Origin: JAGWBG01 sp034421095 | GTDB taxonomy: Bacteria > Chloroflexota > Dehalococcoidia > Lucifugimonadales > JAGWBF01 | Direction: 5' to 3' | Assembly: GCA_034421095.1 (NCBI GenBank) | Contig: DAOUKR010000015.1 | Location: forward strand, 82,738 to 146,737 | Length of the DNA stretch: 64,000 nt | Shown: piece after piece, positions 1 to 8,431 of the stretch | Layout: the number at the start of each line of letters is the position of its first letter | Numbering within the stretch: position 1 is the stretch's first letter | The notes under the pieces: model-generated | What the model was told of the DNA's origin: nothing | The model's database searches: none | What the model saw: only the letters and a program-made list of their open reading frames with translations | Program-made: the position numbers and the translations under genes

Positions 1-774
1 CCGGTCCAACCGGTATACTCCGTCCTCAAAGAACTCCGTTGCCGCCACGTCCAGGGCTATGAAACAGTCCGTGCCCGGTCGGTACCCCCCTCGCTCTATG
101 GCCGCAAGGACGATCTCCAGGGCATCCACGTTAGTGGGCAAAGACGGGGCGAATCCTCCCTCATCTCCCACGTTGGTGCTCAGATTCCTTTCCCGTATGA
201 GCCTCGCCAGAGCGTGATAAATCTCCGCCCCGGCCCGGAGGGCCTCGGCAAATGATGATGCCCCAGCCGGCAGCACCATGAACTCCTGGAAATCGGTGGA
301 GTCCAGCGCGTGACGTCCTCCGTTGAGGATGTTGAACATGGGCACCGGAAGGGTGTAGCTGTCCTGTGGAGCCAAATAGCGGTACAGGGCCACGTTCCTG
401 GAGGCGGATGCGGCGCGGGCCGCCGCCATTGACACCGCCAGGATGGCGTTGGCCCCAAGGTTGGTCTTTTCAGGAGCGCCGTCAAGCTCTATCAGCAGGC
501 GGTCTATCTCGGGCTGGTCAAAAGGCGACTGCCCTCTGAGAGCCGGCGCAATGGTCCGGTGGATGTTCTCAACGGCCTTCTGTACGCCCCTACCCTCGAA
601 CCTGTTGGAGTCTCCGTCCCTTAGCTCCACGGCTTCATGCTTGCCCGTGCTGGCGCCCGAGGGGACCATAGCCCTGCCTGAAACGCCGTCGGAGAGGTGC
701 ACCTCGGCCTCCACCGTGGGGTTGCCACGAGAATCCAGGACTTCCCTGGCGCGGATGCTCTCTATAGTAGTCAT
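1..774 (-). CDS. eno: Enolase (phosphopyruvate hydratase), 3' part cut off by window edge
   Basis: Enolase interconverts 2-phosphoglycerate and phosphoenolpyruvate in glycolysis and gluconeogenesis. The minus-strand frame starts at ATG 774-772 and gives 258 codons of an expected 420-430. The start carries the family signature IRAREVLDSRGNPTVE and then VPSGASTGKHEAVELRDGD. Further in are LNGGRHALDSTDFQEFM (metal and substrate loop) and NVGDEGGFAPSLPTN. The catalytic Lys and last metal ligands would lie beyond the window. It is the last visible gene of a tight minus-strand run, 8 bp after the preceding HEPN-like ORF, so co-transcription is likely. The loop HALDSTDF differs from the more usual HADNNVD form, a modest lineage variation. 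Identification is secure. Confidence 0.97.
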   Translation of the reverse strand, partial: MTTIESIRAREVLDSRGNPTVEAEVHLSDGVSGRAMVPSGASTGKHEAVELRDGDSNRFEGRGVQKAVENIHRTIAPALRGQSPFDQPEIDRLLIELDGAPEKTNLGANAILAVSMAAARAASASRNVALYRYLAPQDSYTLPVPMFNILNGGRHALDSTDFQEFMVLPAGASSFAEALRAGAEIYHALARLIRERNLSTNVGDEGGFAPSLPTNVDALEIVLAAIERGGYRPGTDCFIALDVAATEFFEDGVYRLDR

Positions 775-782
775 GCTCACCA

Positions 783-1145
783 CTAACCGCCCCCTTGCAG
801 TCTGCTGACGAACTCTTTTACCGCCTCGCCATTGTCAGCTACAGTCCCTGGAGGCAGCCAGTCTTCGTAGAAATTCTGGTGCAGGGCGGAAGCAATGCTA
901 AAGAGACGGTTCAGTTCAGGCTCGTTAAGCTCGTCTCTCAACCGGTTGACGAATCCCCAAATCTCCCGGTGGGAGCTAAGCTCCACACCCTTTGAGGCTG
1001 CCACTGTTTTCACCGTCAGGGCGGCAGCGCCCCAGAACTTCTCGGAGGCCTGTACATAGTCCCCTTCCCTGAGCAACGCCTCGGCGTCCTCTAGGTATTT
1101 ATCGCTGAGCTTGCTGTATTGGCCTTCTCTTTCTTGCATCTCCAT
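783..1145 (-). CDS. PaREP1/HEPN-like small protein, copy 2
   Basis: 120-residue soluble helical protein. The stretch KYLEDAEALLREGDYVQASE, followed by KFWGAAALTVKTVAASKG, resembles the PaREP1/HEPN-like family (PF05942 type), seen mainly in archaea and some Chloroflexi. Members are small helical bundles of unknown role; some HEPN relatives act in toxin-antitoxin or RNA processing. The RxxxxH catalytic motif of active HEPN RNases is not evident, so nuclease activity should not be assumed. It is a tandem duplicate of the next ORF upstream (1155-1514), about three quarters identical by eye, with only 9 bp between them. It lies 8 bp before enolase. Met1 or Met3 could start. Confidence 0.75.
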   Translation of the reverse strand: MEMQEREGQYSKLSDKYLEDAEALLREGDYVQASEKFWGAAALTVKTVAASKGVELSSHREIWGFVNRLRDELNEPELNRLFSIASALHQNFYEDWLPPGTVADNGEAVKEFVSRLQGGG

Positions 1146-1154
1146 CTCTCGCCC

Positions 1155-1514
1155 CTATCCGCCGGCCTTTTCCAGTTTGCGGACGAACTCCTTCACCGCC
1201 TCGCCATAGTCGGCCACGGTAGCCGGGGGCAGCCAGTCTTCGTAGGAATTCTGGTCTAGGTTGGAGGCAGCGCTAAATAGCAGACTCAGTTCAGGTTCGT
1301 CACGCTCGTTTATCAGCCCGTTTACGAATATCCACATCTCTCGACGGGAGCTTAACTCTACACCCTTTGAGGCTGCTACGGCTTTCACCATCGAGTCGGC
1401 AGCGCCCCAAAACTTCTCTGAGGCCTGTACGTAGTCCCCTTCCTGGAGCAGCGCCTTGGCGTCCTCCAGGTATTTATCACTGAGCTTACCGTATTGGTCT
1501 TCTCTTTCTTGCAT
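1155..1514 (-). CDS. PaREP1/HEPN-like small protein, copy 1
   Basis: 119 residues, nearly the same length and sequence as the protein encoded just downstream (783-1145). Shared blocks include LSDKYLEDA, EGDYVQASEKFWGAA, VAASKGVELSS, EDWLPP and GEAVKEFV. The family resemblance is PaREP1/HEPN-like; function is unknown. Divergence is highest in the middle (residues 75-95), where charged residues of a predicted helix change. Two adjacent copies point to local gene duplication followed by divergence, perhaps forming a heterodimer (inference). The start ATG at 1514 follows GGAGCGAGAG. Confidence 0.72.
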   Translation of the reverse strand: MQEREDQYGKLSDKYLEDAKALLQEGDYVQASEKFWGAADSMVKAVAASKGVELSSRREMWIFVNGLINERDEPELSLLFSAASNLDQNSYEDWLPPATVADYGEAVKEFVRKLEKAGG

Positions 1515-1629
1515 CTCTATCTCTCGCTCCTATCCGCCGGTCCCGCGGATGAGACATCTCCCCACTGGGGTTGAGCGCAACTCCGAAAGGGCGTGGACTT
1601 CACCCGCCAAGCCCCGTACCTCACGGAGC

Positions 1630-2136
1630 CTAAGCAGAAGACGACAGGTCTCGCACCCGTGCAGCCTCCAAGGCCTTCTCCACCGCATCAGATGGGTCAT
1701 CCGCCAGAATCATCCCCTTGTCTATACCCCCGTCCCTTGACAGGGACCAGGTGGCGAGACCAATGACGGGTATGTCCAGCCCCAGAGCATGGCCTATCTC
1801 CGAAAGGGTCCCATAGGCCCCGTCCACGGCGATAACGGCACGTCCCGTCAGTACGACGGCAACGTTGCGAGCGTAGCCCATGCCCGTGCAGATGGGTATG
1901 TCCACCCACTGGTTGGCAGCCTTGGGGTCCCCGCCCGGCAGGATGCCGATGGTAGTGCCACCGGCACCCTTGGCGCCCCTGCATACGGCTGCCATCACCC
2001 CCATGAGACCGCCACACGCCACCGTTACTCCCTTCCTCGCCAGCTCCCTTCCGACCTGCTCTGCCAGGGCTTCAATTTCCGGAGTCGCTTGGCTGCCTCC
2101 GATCACTGATATAATCATAGGTCTTCTATCTTCCAT
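1630..2136 (-). CDS. TIGR00725/LOG-like Rossmann protein (SLOG superfamily)
   Basis: 168-residue single-domain protein. MIISVIGGSQATPE at the start, then GVTVACGGLMGVMAAVCRGAKGAGG, GILPGGDP and the acidic DGAYGTLSEIGHALGLDIPVIGL match the TIGR00725 branch of LOG/lysine-decarboxylase-like proteins. The related GGxGTxxE motif binds nucleotide phosphate in LOG cytokinin-activating phosphoribohydrolases. Here it reads DGAYGTLSE, so a nucleotide-binding or sensing role is reasonable but the exact reaction is unknown. It is transcribed towards the HEPN-like pair and enolase, with a 115-bp gap in which I recognise no gene. Start could be Met1 or Met7; neither has a strong ribosome site. Confidence 0.8.
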   Translation of the reverse strand: MEDRRPMIISVIGGSQATPEIEALAEQVGRELARKGVTVACGGLMGVMAAVCRGAKGAGGTTIGILPGGDPKAANQWVDIPICTGMGYARNVAVVLTGRAVIAVDGAYGTLSEIGHALGLDIPVIGLATWSLSRDGGIDKGMILADDPSDAVEKALEAARVRDLSSSA

Positions 2137-2576
2137 CGCTCTGAAAATATTTGGTTGCCTCTACCATGGGACCACCCTTCGCCATACCCGCGAAAACACC
2201 CTCATCCCGACATCCCCCGGCTCCGTCCCCGTCATTCCGGCGAAGGTCAGGGATGCGCCTTGGCGTGCCGGAATCCACGCCCTCCGTTCCCTGGAATGAC
2301 AATGTGCATCAAGCGTTAGGAGGCACGGGTATTATACCAGATTGCTGCATGATGCGGCTAACCGTAGGTGCCTTGTCCCCAACCACTCCTGTCTGTCGGT
2401 AGACATGAGTGTCAACACGCCCTGAAATTCATCGGCAGCAGAACATCGCAGATAATGAGGCCTTTAGACCCTTCGTCCACCACAGGCTGACTGGAGGTGA
2501 CATTGAGAGTGAAAAAATGAAAGTAAAGAGGATAGGGGTGACAGTTAAAGATGACCGGGGCCTGCCGGACGTCCGA
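2137..2576. other. Intergenic stretch, no supported gene
   Basis: 440 bp between the LOG-like gene and the end of nuoN. It holds one family A inverted repeat (about 2231-2311) and otherwise no convincing frame. A 21-codon plus-strand frame at 2517-2582 (MKVKRIGVTVKDDRG...) has a GGAGGTGA upstream but is too short to call. Confidence 0.6.
2231..2311. repeat. Dispersed inverted repeat, family A
   Basis: Begins GTCATTCCGGCG and ends CTGGAATGACAATGTGCATCA. The outer GTCATTCC and GGAATGAC are reverse complements, with a second inner inverted pair. The tail AATGTGCATCA also follows the copy at 8678-8788. No coding capacity. Confidence 0.75.
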
Positions 2577-4136
2577 TTATGACCCTGCTCCGGGCAGAAT
2601 GGACGACGTGGCGGCGTCCAGGGCCTCCACGATAGGGAAGGGGTATACGCCCACGAAGAAGGTCCCCAGCACCATTACAATCAGCACGCCTATTATGAGG
2701 GGCGTGGGAGAGGGGTGGTTCCTTTCTTGCGGGCCATCTTCCTCCGGATCGAGCCTTTGGCCTACTGAGTTAGGGTGGGGGCTATGGTCTGACGCCGGCT
2801 CACCCTCCATATCAGGAGCGGGCTGGATGTACATGTGCCTTATCACCACAAGGTAGTAGTAGAGGGATATAAGGCTGTTGACTATCGCCAGGCCTGCCAG
2901 CCACAGCAAACCTTCGTTGGCCGCCGCCGTGAACAGGTAAAACTTGGTGGTAAATCCGGCGAAGAAGGGCAGACCCGCCAGGGAGAACATCCCTATGGCC
3001 ATGGCCGCCGCGAGGAAGGGATGCCTGTCGGCGAGGCCCGAAAAGTCGGCTATCTCCTCCTTGCCGGTCATGTTGAAGAAGGCAATTATTCCTACGAAGA
3101 CGGCCAGGTTGGTGAATGCGTACCCCACAATATGCAGCATTACGCCGTTGGAGGCCAGGGGCGATGTCGCGGAGAGGGCTGCTATCCCCATAAGCAGGAA
3201 CCCCACCTGACCTATGCTTGAGTAGGCCAGAAGCCTCTTGATATTGTGCTGGGCTATGGCCACCAGGTTGCCCACTGTCATGGTTACCGCCGCCATGATG
3301 GCTACGATTATCTGCCAATCGTCTATCGAGGGCATGAACGCCTCGGCAAAGAGCCTGAGCATCAGGGCAAAGGCGGCGGCCTTGGATCCCACAGCCAGGT
3401 ACGCAGTCACGGGCAGCGGAGCGCCTTGGTAAACGTCCGGCGCCCACATGTGGAAGGGCACCGCCGCCACCTTGAAGCCCAACCCAACTAGAATCAGCGC
3501 CAAGCCTACCCACAGCGCAGGACTCACGTCGCCGACGTTGGCCAGGGTCGCGCTTATGTCGGCAAAGTGGGTCACGCCTATGGTGCTGTAGAGCATACTT
3601 ATCCCAAAGAGCAATATGGCCGAGGAGAAGGCGCCAATCAGGACGTACTTTATGCCCGCCTCGTTGGACCTGGGGTTGTAACGGGCGTAGGAGACCAGGA
3701 TGTAGAAGCTGAAGCTCATAAGCTCCAGGGCGACGTAGGCGGTCAGAATCTCCCGTGAGGCGGCCATGACGTTCATAGCCAGGACGGTGAAGAGGATTAA
3801 CCCGTAATACTCCCCGGGGTGGCTCAGGTGCTTGCCCACGTAGTCCACTGAACTCAGGATGATGAAGATGCCCAGAAGGATGAAGAAGGACTTGAAGAAG
3901 AGGGCGTAGGAGTCCACCTTGATGAGGCCGCCGTACATTTCCTCGTTCTCGCCCCACAACAGCGCCAGCGCAAGGGCCAGAAGTCCGATAAGTCCCGCCA
4001 CGCTGACCCAGGCCACCAGGTTTTTCCTGTTGGCGGGCAGCAGCAGGTCTATGGCGAACACGGCAAAGGCCAGGGTCGCCAGCAGGAACTCCGGCAACAG
4101 CAGGTGTAGATTGGATGTTAGGTTCGTTTCCGGCAT
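2577..4136 (-). CDS. nuoN: NADH-quinone oxidoreductase-type complex I, subunit N
   Basis: Antiporter-like membrane subunit of complex I, 519 residues with about 14 membrane helices. The Mrp-type core PFHMWAPDVYQGAPLPVTAY followed by SKAAAFALML, and LLAYSSIGQVGFLLMG, are diagnostic of NuoN. A hydrophilic insert of about 43 residues (roughly 438-480, rich in Pro, Glu, Asp and His) lies before the last helix and makes the protein longer than the usual 480-490. It is the last gene of the nuo cluster, 9 bp after nuoM. It contributes to proton pumping driven by quinone reduction. Confidence 0.97.
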   Translation of the reverse strand: MPETNLTSNLHLLLPEFLLATLAFAVFAIDLLLPANRKNLVAWVSVAGLIGLLALALALLWGENEEMYGGLIKVDSYALFFKSFFILLGIFIILSSVDYVGKHLSHPGEYYGLILFTVLAMNVMAASREILTAYVALELMSFSFYILVSYARYNPRSNEAGIKYVLIGAFSSAILLFGISMLYSTIGVTHFADISATLANVGDVSPALWVGLALILVGLGFKVAAVPFHMWAPDVYQGAPLPVTAYLAVGSKAAAFALMLRLFAEAFMPSIDDWQIIVAIMAAVTMTVGNLVAIAQHNIKRLLAYSSIGQVGFLLMGIAALSATSPLASNGVMLHIVGYAFTNLAVFVGIIAFFNMTGKEEIADFSGLADRHPFLAAAMAIGMFSLAGLPFFAGFTTKFYLFTAAANEGLLWLAGLAIVNSLISLYYYLVVIRHMYIQPAPDMEGEPASDHSPHPNSVGQRLDPEEDGPQERNHPSPTPLIIGVLIVMVLGTFFVGVYPFPIVEALDAATSSILPGAGS

Positions 4137-4145
4137 ATCAAATCA

Positions 4146-5639
4146 CTAGCTCACGCCGGGGATGGTGCTCACACCGGCGTTGATTACGTCCATAAAGGGC
4201 AGGGGCCACACACCCACAAACAGGAGCACAAAGCCCAATAGCGCTATGGCCCCCATCTCTACCTTGCTGGCCTCGCCCAGATGCTCCCACCGGGGCGAAA
4301 TGGGGCCGAAGAAGACCTTGGCAAGAAGACGCAGGATGTATACCGCAGTGATGGCGGCCCCTATCACCGCCAGTACTGCCAGGGGCAGGTACTCCTCGAA
4401 CACCCCCACGAATACCAGGAACTCGGCAATAAACCCGCTCAGTCCCGGCAGACCCAGGGAGGCCAGCCCGGCCACTGCGAAGAAGGCCGCCGTAAACCCC
4501 ATGCGCTTGGACAGGCCCTCCAGCACCCCGATGTCCCGGACGTGGGCGCGGTCGTAGATTACGCCCACCAGGGCAAAGAATAGGGCCGTCATTATGCCGT
4601 GGGAGAACATCTGGAGCACCGCACCTCCCATCCCCAGGGGGTGAAGGGTGGCGATGCCCATGAGCACGTACCCCATGTGGCTGACGCTGGAGTAGCCCAC
4701 AACGTATTTCAGGTCCTGCTGGGACATGGCCGCGATAGCTCCATAGAGGACGTTGACGGTCCCCAGCCCTATGAGCACGGGCATCCAGGTATCCGCCCCG
4801 TCGGGCAGCAGGACCATGCCCACACGGATGATACCGTAGGCACCCAGCTTCATCAGTACCCCGGCGTGGAGCATACTCACCGCGGTAGGGGCAGCCACGT
4901 GGCCGTCGGGGGACCAGGTGTGGAAGGGCCACAGGCCGGCCAGCACCCCGAATCCCACCATGAAGAAGGGGAAGAAGAGGTTCTCGAAGTGCTTGAAGCC
5001 GTCGTTGAATTCCACGCTCTGAAGCTCTTCCAGTGAAAAGGTGGGAGTGCCCGCCTGGCTGGCTGCCCAGTACACCGCCAGGATGGACACCCAGACAAGG
5101 ACGCTCCCGGCTACCAGGTACAGCACCAGTTTCATGGCCCCGTACTCTTTGGTGCGGATGAAGGTCCCGAAGTCGCTGCTGCTGCCCCACACCCCTATGA
5201 GCAAGTACATGGGCAGCACCGCAAGCTCGTAAAAGAAGAACAGGAAGAACAGGTCGCGGGTCACGAAGGTCCCGTACACTCCGGCCACCAGCATCATCAG
5301 GAGGATGAAGAAGTCCTTGGGCCGGTGCTGGATGTTCCACGAGACCAGTATGGCCGCGAACATCACGATGCCGGTGAGCAGCACCATGGGGGCTGAGATG
5401 CCGTCAAGCCCCAGGCTGAAGGAGATGTTCATGGGCTCCTTCAGCCACGTGAAGGACTCGGTGAACTGGTAACCCCCCTCCCTGTAGTCGTAAAGGGCGA
5501 AGATGACGATGCTCAGGACCAGTGTGGCGAAGGCAACGAAGGCAGAAAAAAGCTTTATCTCCCTCCCCCTGTTGGGCGGGAAGAAGGCCAGGAGCACCCC
5601 CCCTACGAAGGGGAAGAGAATGGTTAGAAATAGCTCCAT
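4146..5639 (-). CDS. nuoM: Complex I subunit M (proton-channel subunit)
   Basis: 497 residues, polytopic. The segment LFFLFFFYELAVLPMYLLIG includes the conserved Glu of the channel. WPFHTWSPDGHVAAPTAVSM, LHAGVLMKLGAYGIIR and LKYVVGYSSVSHMGYVLMG are NuoM/Mrp-D hallmarks. In NuoM this last motif includes the conserved Lys of the pump. Length and helix number are normal. It sits between nuoL (17 bp upstream) and nuoN (9 bp downstream) and must be co-translated with them. Located in the cytoplasmic membrane arm of complex I. Confidence 0.97.
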   Translation of the reverse strand: MELFLTILFPFVGGVLLAFFPPNRGREIKLFSAFVAFATLVLSIVIFALYDYREGGYQFTESFTWLKEPMNISFSLGLDGISAPMVLLTGIVMFAAILVSWNIQHRPKDFFILLMMLVAGVYGTFVTRDLFFLFFFYELAVLPMYLLIGVWGSSSDFGTFIRTKEYGAMKLVLYLVAGSVLVWVSILAVYWAASQAGTPTFSLEELQSVEFNDGFKHFENLFFPFFMVGFGVLAGLWPFHTWSPDGHVAAPTAVSMLHAGVLMKLGAYGIIRVGMVLLPDGADTWMPVLIGLGTVNVLYGAIAAMSQQDLKYVVGYSSVSHMGYVLMGIATLHPLGMGGAVLQMFSHGIMTALFFALVGVIYDRAHVRDIGVLEGLSKRMGFTAAFFAVAGLASLGLPGLSGFIAEFLVFVGVFEEYLPLAVLAVIGAAITAVYILRLLAKVFFGPISPRWEHLGEASKVEMGAIALLGFVLLFVGVWPLPFMDVINAGVSTIPGVS

Positions 5640-5656
5640 GCTCTCCTACTTGGCAA

Positions 5657-7546
5657 TCAAATGCTGGTGGTAAGCACCCACCACAGGATAGCTATCGCCA
5701 CTGCGCCAACCGCCATAGCCATCGCGTAATTGTACATCCGTCCCGTCACGTGATACCGGAGGTTCAGTCCGGACCGGCGGACGGACTCGCCGGGGCCGTT
5801 CACCGCCTTGTCATTTACCACGATGCGGTCGAAGAGGGCCACAAACCTGGAAAAGACCAGCACAACCCTGTCCACACCCCACTGGTAAAGGTCGTCCAGG
5901 TAGTATTTGTTGCCGACGACCCTGATGGCGGTGGCGAAACGGTTCTTCCACGGCCCCAGGGAAATTCGTCGGTCCATGTATATATACCAACCAAGGGCAA
6001 ATGCCCCCACGGCAAGGATGATGGACCCCACACCGAGGCCGGCATTGAAAGCAAACCCGTGGGGATAGTTGAAGAACAGGAAGGTTCCTATACCTCCGGT
6101 GTCGGTAATCCGTATGGCGACGAAGCCAAATATGACGGCCAGCACGGCCAGCACCGCCATAGGAGCCAGCATCACCCAGGGCGACTCGTGCAGGTGATTG
6201 TTCTCCGACTTGAGTTCGCCGTAGAAGACCACGTACAGCGCCCTGGCCATGTACATGGCACTCAGGAAAGCGGCTATCAGGGCAAAGGCCAGCAGATAGT
6301 TCTTGTGGTCCAACACGGCCAGCAGCACCTCGTCCTTGCTCCAGAAGCCGGCGAATATGGGTATTCCGGCCAGAGATAGCGCGCCCACGGTGAAGGTCAA
6401 GGCGGTAATGGGCATCACCCGCCGCAGGCCCCCCATTTTGTTTATGTCCGTCTCATTGTCCATGCTGTGCATCACGCTGCCCGCACCCAGGAACAGGAGG
6501 GCCTTTGAGAAGCCGTGGGCCAGAAGGTGAAATATGGCGGCAGTATACCCGAAAGCGCCCAGTGACAGCATCATCAGGCCCAGATGGCTTATGGTGGAAT
6601 AGGCCAGGATGCGCTTCAGGTCCGTCACCACCAGGGCCATGGTAGCGCCCATAAGGGCCGTGATGAGGCCAATGGCCGCCACGACTATCAGGGCGTCGGG
6701 GGCCGCCTCGAAGATGGGGAAGGCACGGGCCACCAGGTATACCCCGGCCACCACCATGGTGGCAGCGTGAATCAGGGCGCTCACGGGTGTGGGGCCTTCC
6801 ATTGCGTCGGGCAGCCAGACGTGGAAGGGGAACTGGGCCGACTTGCCCATAGCCCCCAGAAACAGGAGGAGGGCAGCAGCGGTCAGCGTTCCCTCCCCAA
6901 TCTCCCCGGCACTCACCGCCGCGAAGGTGGCGGACATGTCGAAGGTGCCCACCTCTTTGAAGAGCAACAGGATACCCAGGAGCAGCCCCACGTCGCCGAT
7001 TCTGGTGGTAATGAAGGCCTTTTTGGCCGCCTCCGCCGCGGACCGCCTCTCGTACCAGAAACCGATGAGCAGGTATGAGCACACACCCACCAACTCCCAG
7101 ACCACGTAGAGCAGCAAGAAGTTGTCGGCCAGCACCAGGGCGAGCATGGAGGCAACGAAGAGGGCATGAACGGCGAAGTACCAACCGAAGCGGGGTTCAC
7201 CGTGCATGTACCCAAGGGAATACACCTGTACCATCAGGGCCACAAGGGTGACCAGACCCAGCATCACCACTGTCAGGGGGTCTATGATTATCCCCCAGCT
7301 GAGGACCACGCCGCCGGCGGTGAACCACTCCCGACTGAAAGTGCAGGTCTTCTGGCCGAAACTAGCCGGGCATTCGGCTCCCAGAAAGCCCCCAAGCACC
7401 ACCCAGAACATGGCAAAGCCCGCAGCGATAGCCAGAATCGCAAGGAAAGCTCCCTGGCCCGGCAGGAATCTGCCAAAGAGAACAATCAGAAAAAAGGCTA
7501 TAAAGCTTAAGGATGGGATAAGCCATGCAAGCTCTGCTAAATCCAT
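5657..7546 (-). CDS. nuoL: Complex I subunit L (proton-channel subunit with lateral helix)
   Basis: 629 residues. N-terminal proton-antiporter extension (Oxidored_q1_N) then the main domain: SAQFPFHVWLPDAMEGPTPV, SALIHAATMVVAGVYLVAR, LKRILAYSTISHLGLMML. The C-terminal third carries the long amphipathic helix region and a last membrane helix near residues 605-625. The order of motifs and length fit NuoL rather than NuoM. It is separated from nuoK by 91 bp, the widest gap in this half of the cluster, with GGGAGGAGG 17 bp before the ATG. Confidence 0.97.
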   Translation of the reverse strand: MDLAELAWLIPSLSFIAFFLIVLFGRFLPGQGAFLAILAIAAGFAMFWVVLGGFLGAECPASFGQKTCTFSREWFTAGGVVLSWGIIIDPLTVVMLGLVTLVALMVQVYSLGYMHGEPRFGWYFAVHALFVASMLALVLADNFLLLYVVWELVGVCSYLLIGFWYERRSAAEAAKKAFITTRIGDVGLLLGILLLFKEVGTFDMSATFAAVSAGEIGEGTLTAAALLLFLGAMGKSAQFPFHVWLPDAMEGPTPVSALIHAATMVVAGVYLVARAFPIFEAAPDALIVVAAIGLITALMGATMALVVTDLKRILAYSTISHLGLMMLSLGAFGYTAAIFHLLAHGFSKALLFLGAGSVMHSMDNETDINKMGGLRRVMPITALTFTVGALSLAGIPIFAGFWSKDEVLLAVLDHKNYLLAFALIAAFLSAMYMARALYVVFYGELKSENNHLHESPWVMLAPMAVLAVLAVIFGFVAIRITDTGGIGTFLFFNYPHGFAFNAGLGVGSIILAVGAFALGWYIYMDRRISLGPWKNRFATAIRVVGNKYYLDDLYQWGVDRVVLVFSRFVALFDRIVVNDKAVNGPGESVRRSGLNLRYHVTGRMYNYAMAMAVGAVAIAILWWVLTTSI

Positions 7547-7637
7547 GCCGGGCCTGTCCAGGCCTCCTCCCGTTCGACTTTGCTCGGAGTGTACCCGAAG
7601 GGCAGCTCAATGCGTCCCCGGGTGCCGGTATATTCTT

Positions 7638-7943
7638 TCACCATTTCATCAAGTCCACTTCGTCCACGTTTACCGTGGACCTGTTGCGGAATATCCGCAA
7701 GATTATAGCCAGGGCAAGCCCTACCTCTGCCGCCGCTACCGTTATCACGAAGATGGCGATTATCTGGCCGGTGAAGGCCGTATGGTCCATGTGAGCGGCG
7801 GCTGCTATCAGGTTTATGTTGACGGCATTTAGCATCAACTCGATTGACATGAGTATAAGCACGGCGCTGCGCCGGGCCAGGACACCATAAAGCCCTATGC
7901 AGAATAGGGCTGCGCTAAGTACCTGAAAAGCCTCAAGGGGCAT
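7638..7943 (-). CDS. nuoK: Complex I subunit K
   Basis: 101-residue, three-helix membrane subunit. The signature GVLARRSAVLILMSIELMLN, then AVNINLIAAAAHM, carries the conserved membrane Glu in helix 2; the second conserved acidic residue lies in ITVAAAEVGLALAIIL in helix 3. The ATG overlaps the nuoJ stop by one base (TAATG), implying translational coupling. Confidence 0.97.
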   Translation of the reverse strand: MPLEAFQVLSAALFCIGLYGVLARRSAVLILMSIELMLNAVNINLIAAAAHMDHTAFTGQIIAIFVITVAAAEVGLALAIILRIFRNRSTVNVDEVDLMKW

Positions 7944-8431
7944 TATTCTCTATCTCCGGCTCGGCCCGCTATGATTATGGCCCCGACAAGGGCCACCAGA
8001 AGGACCAGGGATACCACCTCGAAGGGCACGGCCCAACTCGTGAACAGGGACTCTCCTATCCGGGCGAGCCCGGGGCCTTTGGGTTCGCTGGCCGGGGGAA
8101 GCTTCCAGAGAAAGGACGCCACCAGCACGCCGAAGACCACCAGCCCAGCCACTATCGCCAGGGGCCATTGGGGGTTGTCGGAAATGCGGGGATATTCCTG
8201 GCTCCGGGTGAGCATGATGGCGAAGACGAGCACGATAACTATTGCGCCACCGTAGATGAGGACCTGCACAAGGGCGAGGAACTCGGCGAATACCAGGAGG
8301 TAAATGCCAGCTACCGACACCAGTGAGAGAAGCAGAAACAGGGCGGCGTGGACTACGTTCCTGGTAGCCACTACGCCCAGCCCTCCGCCCAGAGTCAGAA
8401 TAGCCACTATGACGAACAGGGGTTCAGACAT
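7943..8431 (-). CDS. nuoJ: Complex I subunit J
   Basis: 162 residues with five predicted membrane helices. VVHAALFLLLSLVSVAGIYL, EFLALVQVLIYGGAIVIVLV and FAIMLTR form the typical NuoJ core around helix TM3, which contains the pi-bulge in solved complexes. It starts a second block of nuo genes after a 465-bp non-coding gap that separates it from nuoI, and its stop overlaps the nuoK start. Confidence 0.96.
   Translation of the reverse strand: MSEPLFVIVAILTLGGGLGVVATRNVVHAALFLLLSLVSVAGIYLLVFAEFLALVQVLIYGGAIVIVLVFAIMLTRSQEYPRISDNPQWPLAIVAGLVVFGVLVASFLWKLPPASEPKGPGLARIGESLFTSWAVPFEVVSLVLLVALVGAIIIAGRAGDRE

Noticed and set aside
180..485. Minus-strand ORF MTALLKRPTLG... inside eno
   Set aside because: It is a shadow of the enolase frame with no family-like sequence.
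1515..1629. GC-rich hairpins that might be a small RNA (SRP-like)
   Set aside because: No GGAAGCAG-type SRP motif or other conserved RNA signature was found.
2517..2582. 21-codon plus-strand ORF with GGAGGTGA upstream, starting MKVKRIGVTVKDDRG
   Set aside because: Too short and ends against nuoN. It slightly resembles the start of NifX/NifB-type proteins but cannot be supported.
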